Assembly (NCBI GenBank): GCA_903930085.1
Contig: CAIYXD010000362.1
Location: 1 to 10,119, forward strand
DNA length: 10,119 nucleotides
DNA from: an uncultured Flavobacteriia bacterium
Lineage (GTDB): Bacteria > Bacteroidota > Bacteroidia > Flavobacteriales_D > Crocinitomicaceae
Direction of reading: 5' to 3'
Each line of letters starts with the position of its first letter. Positions within the stretch are counted from its first letter, which is position 1. A model generated the notes under the pieces. The model saw nothing but the letters and a program-made list of their open reading frames with translations, was not told the origin of the DNA and did not search any database. Shown piece after piece: positions 7,901 to 10,119 of this stretch. A program made the position numbers and the translations under genes.

Positions 7901-9544
7901 CTTTGGTCGCAAATCGGAGATGAAACTCAAATTGTCGTAGTCTTTTTTCCCTGCTTTAAACGCAACAAAATTTTCCAGTTTTGGATTTATCGTTACCATT
8001 TTCCCTTCGGTATCGTAAGCTATAAATCCATTATTCGAAAGCTCTAGCAACATTGGAATTGCCTGTTGTGTTGTTTTTCCGAGCGCGGTTGCAGCTTTCC
8101 CTTCGTTAATGCTATACTCGTCATATTTATAGCAATATTTAGAAATCGCCACGAGTGGATGAATTGCTTCTAATCCTTGTAAACGATCATATAATTGCTC
8201 ATCAAAGTAACTTTTTGAGTCGAAACGCGCATACCGTTGTTCTTGGGAAATACCAAAATCGTAGGTGAAATAAATTGCCGATTCTTCTAGTTTCCAGGTG
8301 ATTTTAGCGACATAAATATCCGTTTGGTGGTACGAATCCTGGAATGGAGATTGTCCTCCGGCCTTGCCTGTTCGCGTAAATTCAATGGATTTTTTCTTCA
8401 GGTCATAATTGAAATTCAAACTGGAATGTGAAATGGAATCTCCTGTTTTTAAATAGATTGCGCTTCCAGCATTAGTGCAATAGATGGCAGACGGAGTGAT
8501 AAATATCTCTTGTGCGCTTGCTTTGATGAAAATTTGTTTATCGCGGTAAATAAAGATTTTAGCAGGATTTTTTGGTGCGCCCATTCCAACAAAATTGCTT
8601 CCTTTCATCGTAAATCCACCTTCGTAATCTACATTTTCTTTAATAGATTTAATTGCCAATCGTTTTTCATAAGAAAGGAATTGTGGATACACTTTATCCT
8701 CTTCTCTATTGATAATAAAAGCGCGATCGGATAAATACCCAAGAATTGGTTTACTGAAATATTTGGTGGTTAAGGCAACTGTATCGGCGATAAGATTGGA
8801 GGTTTTACACGAGACATCGTAGTTTTTCAGTTCTGCAAATGTTTCATTTTTAGGTAAACCAACTTTTTCCCAGGTAAGTATTCCTCCTGCACCAAACCAT
8901 TTTTTAAGCACTGGATCATAGGTTCCGTTGGTTTTGAAAATCACCAAACTATCGATATTTGGCTGGTCTTTTTTTGTTTGAGAATTTCGATTTTCAATTC
9001 TACAAATTAGGTTCCCATTGCTGCATTTAATAAACGGTTTATCCGTGAATTCGAAGGAATAGTCCCCGTTTTCGTAGTACCATTTAAAGTTTGGCGTTTC
9101 AGCAATTTTCCGCTCTAGAAAAAATCCTGCAGAAAGGTCAATAAAATCCTCGAATTTCTTTATATTCTTGGCATCCAATAATTTATCTACTGAATTGTGC
9201 CATGCGGTATAACTCTTTTCCGATTGTTTTCCTTTTACCAACGAAGCAATACTGAATACATATTGGTACATTTCCGGAAACGGCTGGATTCTTTTTGTAA
9301 CCATCAAGTTACAAGTTTCAACCATTTTGGTGAAGTAGGCTTCTGGAAAATCAGTCGATTCCAACAATAATTTAGGGAATTCCTTTTTGGCAAAATCCTG
9401 GTAATCTCCTTTCCCAAAATCCGACAACGTTTTTTGAAATTCTTTGATGAATTTTTCTCTATTTGGCGAGTAGGTTTGCCCGAATGAAAAGCCGGAAATA
9501 AATATTATGCACACAATAATCAAGCGACTTATTTCCTTTTTCAT
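4922..9544 (-). CDS. Giant exported protein of unknown function, 1540 residues, mostly beta-structured
   Basis: I do not recognise a named family. Residues 1-22 form a Sec signal peptide (MKKE, then a run of Ile/Val/Phe, ending SFG before Gln23); there is no lipobox Cys, so the mature protein should be soluble in the periplasm or secreted. Residues about 25-140 are helical. From about 150 to the end, short alternating beta strands dominate, with many Gly-x-Gly turns. A segment at about 462-525 has a helix-helix-hairpin pattern like a winged helix. A module beginning GLQGAGTINF (residue 814) recurs as GLRGNGLMTF (residue 905). The segment FEFSGWINAGKLEINT near 625 repeats the strand-turn style. 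The C-terminus ends in FLRLFE and shows no type IX secretion sorting domain. ATG at 9544 is chosen because the signal peptide begins there. Gaps to prmA and plsY are 5 nt each, implying co-transcription. A scaffold or envelope-assembly role is possible but only inferred. Confidence 0.9.
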   Translation of the reverse strand: MKKEISRLIIVCIIFISGFSFGQTYSPNREKFIKEFQKTLSDFGKGDYQDFAKKEFPKLLLESTDFPEAYFTKMVETCNLMVTKRIQPFPEMYQYVFSIASLVKGKQSEKSYTAWHNSVDKLLDAKNIKKFEDFIDLSAGFFLERKIAETPNFKWYYENGDYSFEFTDKPFIKCSNGNLICRIENRNSQTKKDQPNIDSLVIFKTNGTYDPVLKKWFGAGGILTWEKVGLPKNETFAELKNYDVSCKTSNLIADTVALTTKYFSKPILGYLSDRAFIINREEDKVYPQFLSYEKRLAIKSIKENVDYEGGFTMKGSNFVGMGAPKNPAKIFIYRDKQIFIKASAQEIFITPSAIYCTNAGSAIYLKTGDSISHSSLNFNYDLKKKSIEFTRTGKAGGQSPFQDSYHQTDIYVAKITWKLEESAIYFTYDFGISQEQRYARFDSKSYFDEQLYDRLQGLEAIHPLVAISKYCYKYDEYSINEGKAATALGKTTQQAIPMLLELSNNGFIAYDTEGKMVTINPKLENFVAFKAGKKDYDNLSFISDLRPKELTGFSDEEIQADPNLQRIKEEFKKLSEERRIMPFFGKMDLGTLEIDLNAVDRINVSNAQNTLVFPTSNRVKIKENRNFEFSGWINAGKLEINTLAANYNYKENAFTILNSKESILRVRPFKVEDGKQAIPMASSLIGVKGQILVDDPSNRSGKNQTITSFPKLVVSNPSLVYYNAKNIYKGAYDSTRFYYTVAPFTRDSLDNFIEKSLRLKGELTSAGIFPKISQDLKIMADYSFGFSTNAPKGGYDFYGTGAKYENKIMLSNNGLQGAGTINFVHSTSISNALSFLPDSTIGLAKFTNRPIESGIEFPDVDAEEAFITYVPRKNYLKAQSTQKHDLSFFNGEAKLRGVTIVTAQGLRGNGLMTFKSATTLSSNYTFKRWEINADTAGFSLKNTYAGEGEDPISFKADNVKASISFKDRKGEFNSNFGTSRVNFPVNQYYCLMDKFSWLMDKADIVLEKTDKKTASGKSDMDLAGPNFFSSHPKQDSLQFGALRAKYDLKQRTIFCESVEFLQIADARIFPDSMKVTIRQKARMEPLTNARIVANYITKYHTFVRANVEVTARRAYKADGDYPYYDKDSNLTYLKMNRIALDTSFQTMAKGDVADNQGFKLSKEFDYYGKVQIAAANPMLFFEGATRINHSCDKFDKNWMSFSAPIDPKNIQIPVSSKMKDLAGESISAGIVWRNSTITDSIKLYPTFLSKLVQKDDPILISASGVLQYNEQAKEFQISSKEKLVNRSEKGNFLALHTESCSMNGEGIVDLGMNYGDVKVDAVGIVNYNQSSGETSLNLTTRINMAMDKGLMEGIATRINTVEGLKEMDFKKTTLEQALVEWTDQKTADRLVSDYTLKGEIKKIPSELESAIVLSGLRLVSYDKPSVQEKGIISSTKTAVLVNIFDKPVLKYVPISAFFQQIYSESGGDKFGLFLQIPGGSSYYFDYSMDKKDGEMRIISDDVDFNAAATLMKEEKRKTKNFKFEVSTQQFYLSKFLRLFE
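6719..7105 (-). repeat. Two-copy duplicated beta module inside the 1540-residue protein
   Basis: Residues 814-850 and 905-942 align by eye: GLQGAGTINF then an S-x-S-x-x-x-x-F pattern ending in KFTN, against GLRGNGLMTF then a T-L-S-S-x-Y-x-F pattern ending in SLKN. The offset is 91 residues. A weaker third relative, GSNFVGMG followed by paired strands, occurs near residue 315. This suggests a beta-repeat architecture built by internal duplication. Confidence 0.5.
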
Positions 9545-9552
9545 ATCCTTTA
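9542..9552 (-). promoter_or_regulatory. prmA stop / giant-gene start junction
   Basis: The coding strand reads TAAAGGATATG: the prmA stop overlaps an AAAGGA purine run placed only two or three bases from the ATG, closer than a normal Shine-Dalgarno. The 5-nt gap supports translational coupling of the giant gene to prmA. Confidence 0.5.
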
Positions 9553-10119
9553 ATTTTTCGTTAATTCAATAGCTGCCCAATTGTCTTTCTGCAAGATACG
9601 ATATTTTGTAAATCCGATATTTTCTGCAAAAGCGGTCATCTCATCCACATCACTAGTAAAAAATCCGCTTAAAATAAGGGTTCCGTTCAAATCCAACATG
9701 TCGTAATATGCTTGCAGGTGCGCTTTCAATACATTTTTATTGATATTGGCTAGAATTAGTCCGAAACTCCTACCTTTCAACACATCCACATCGCCGCAAA
9801 TCGCTTCTATTCTGCTGCAATTATTTCGTTCACTATTTTCAATGGTATTTTCGATTGACCAATCTTCAATATCCACTGCAACAATATTTTTCGCATGCAA
9901 TTTCTCTGCTATAATTGCTAAAACACCAGTTCCTGTTCCCATATCTAAAACCTTCGCTGGAATTTCTTTCAATTCGAACAAAGCTTTCGACATCATCCAA
10001 GTTGTTTGGTGGTGTCCTGTTCCAAATGACATTTTTGGGAGAATCTCCACCAACATTCCTTTTCGATTGGTTGTATCGTGAAATGGTGCTAAAATCGTAA
10101 GGTATTCCTCCACTTCAAC
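9550..10119 (-). CDS. prmA: Ribosomal protein L11 methyltransferase, 5' end outside the window
   Basis: PrmA is a cytoplasmic, S-adenosylmethionine-dependent enzyme that methylates ribosomal protein L11. The window holds the last 189 codons and the stop; the reading frame is open to the right edge, so roughly the first 85-90 residues (the L11-recognition domain) are missing and the true start is not visible. A GTG at 10113 lies in frame but is internal. Seen directly: the family motif FGTGHHQTT (window residues 32-40), the SAM-binding glycine motif VLDMGTGTG (57-65), the acidic end of the next strand in AVDIED, the ILANI motif where the family has a V/L-ANI strand, and the LILSGFF segment near the C-terminus. 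Length from the motifs to the C-terminus fits a normal PrmA. Its stop codon is 5 nt from the start of the next gene, so it appears to head or sit within the operon read leftward. Confidence 0.95.
   Translation of the reverse strand, partial: VEVEEYLTILAPFHDTTNRKGMLVEILPKMSFGTGHHQTTWMMSKALFELKEIPAKVLDMGTGTGVLAIIAEKLHAKNIVAVDIEDWSIENTIENSERNNCSRIEAICGDVDVLKGRSFGLILANINKNVLKAHLQAYYDMLDLNGTLILSGFFTSDVDEMTAFAENIGFTKYRILQKDNWAAIELTKN

Overview
The window is AT-rich chromosomal DNA from what looks like a member of the Bacteroidota, most likely a flavobacterium-like lineage. This rests on A-rich or absent Shine-Dalgarno sequences, signal peptides followed by Gln at +1, and a TPR/PD40/carboxypeptidase-regulatory-like protein of the kind found in that phylum. 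No marker gene fixes the genus. No RNA gene, CRISPR array, insertion sequence or integrase was found.

All four genes lie on the minus strand and fill the window. In transcription order they are: the C-terminal two thirds of prmA (ribosomal protein L11 methyltransferase; its start lies beyond the right edge); a 1540-residue exported protein of unknown function; plsY (glycerol-3-phosphate acyltransferase); and at least 1414 residues of a giant exported protein that runs off the left edge. The last gene starts with GTG at 4242 and has an N-terminal TPR-like region, a PD40 beta-propeller segment, a carboxypeptidase-regulatory-like domain and then about 1000 residues of charged helix. The gaps between genes are 5, 5 and 44 nt, so at least the first three, and perhaps all four, are probably one transcription unit. 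No stretch over 300 bases lacks a gene.

The housekeeping genes are routine. The two giant proteins are not. The helical part of the left-hand protein is a degenerate tandem array with a period of about 104 residues (seven copies in view, still running at the window edge), a period close to that of three-helix spectrin-type repeats. The 1540-residue protein is a predicted periplasmic or surface protein, mostly beta-structured, with an internally duplicated module and a short winged-helix-like segment, and it is wedged between prmA and plsY. Together with the membrane phospholipid enzyme PlsY, the three downstream genes suggest a cell-envelope theme, but no function is shown by the sequence for either giant protein.
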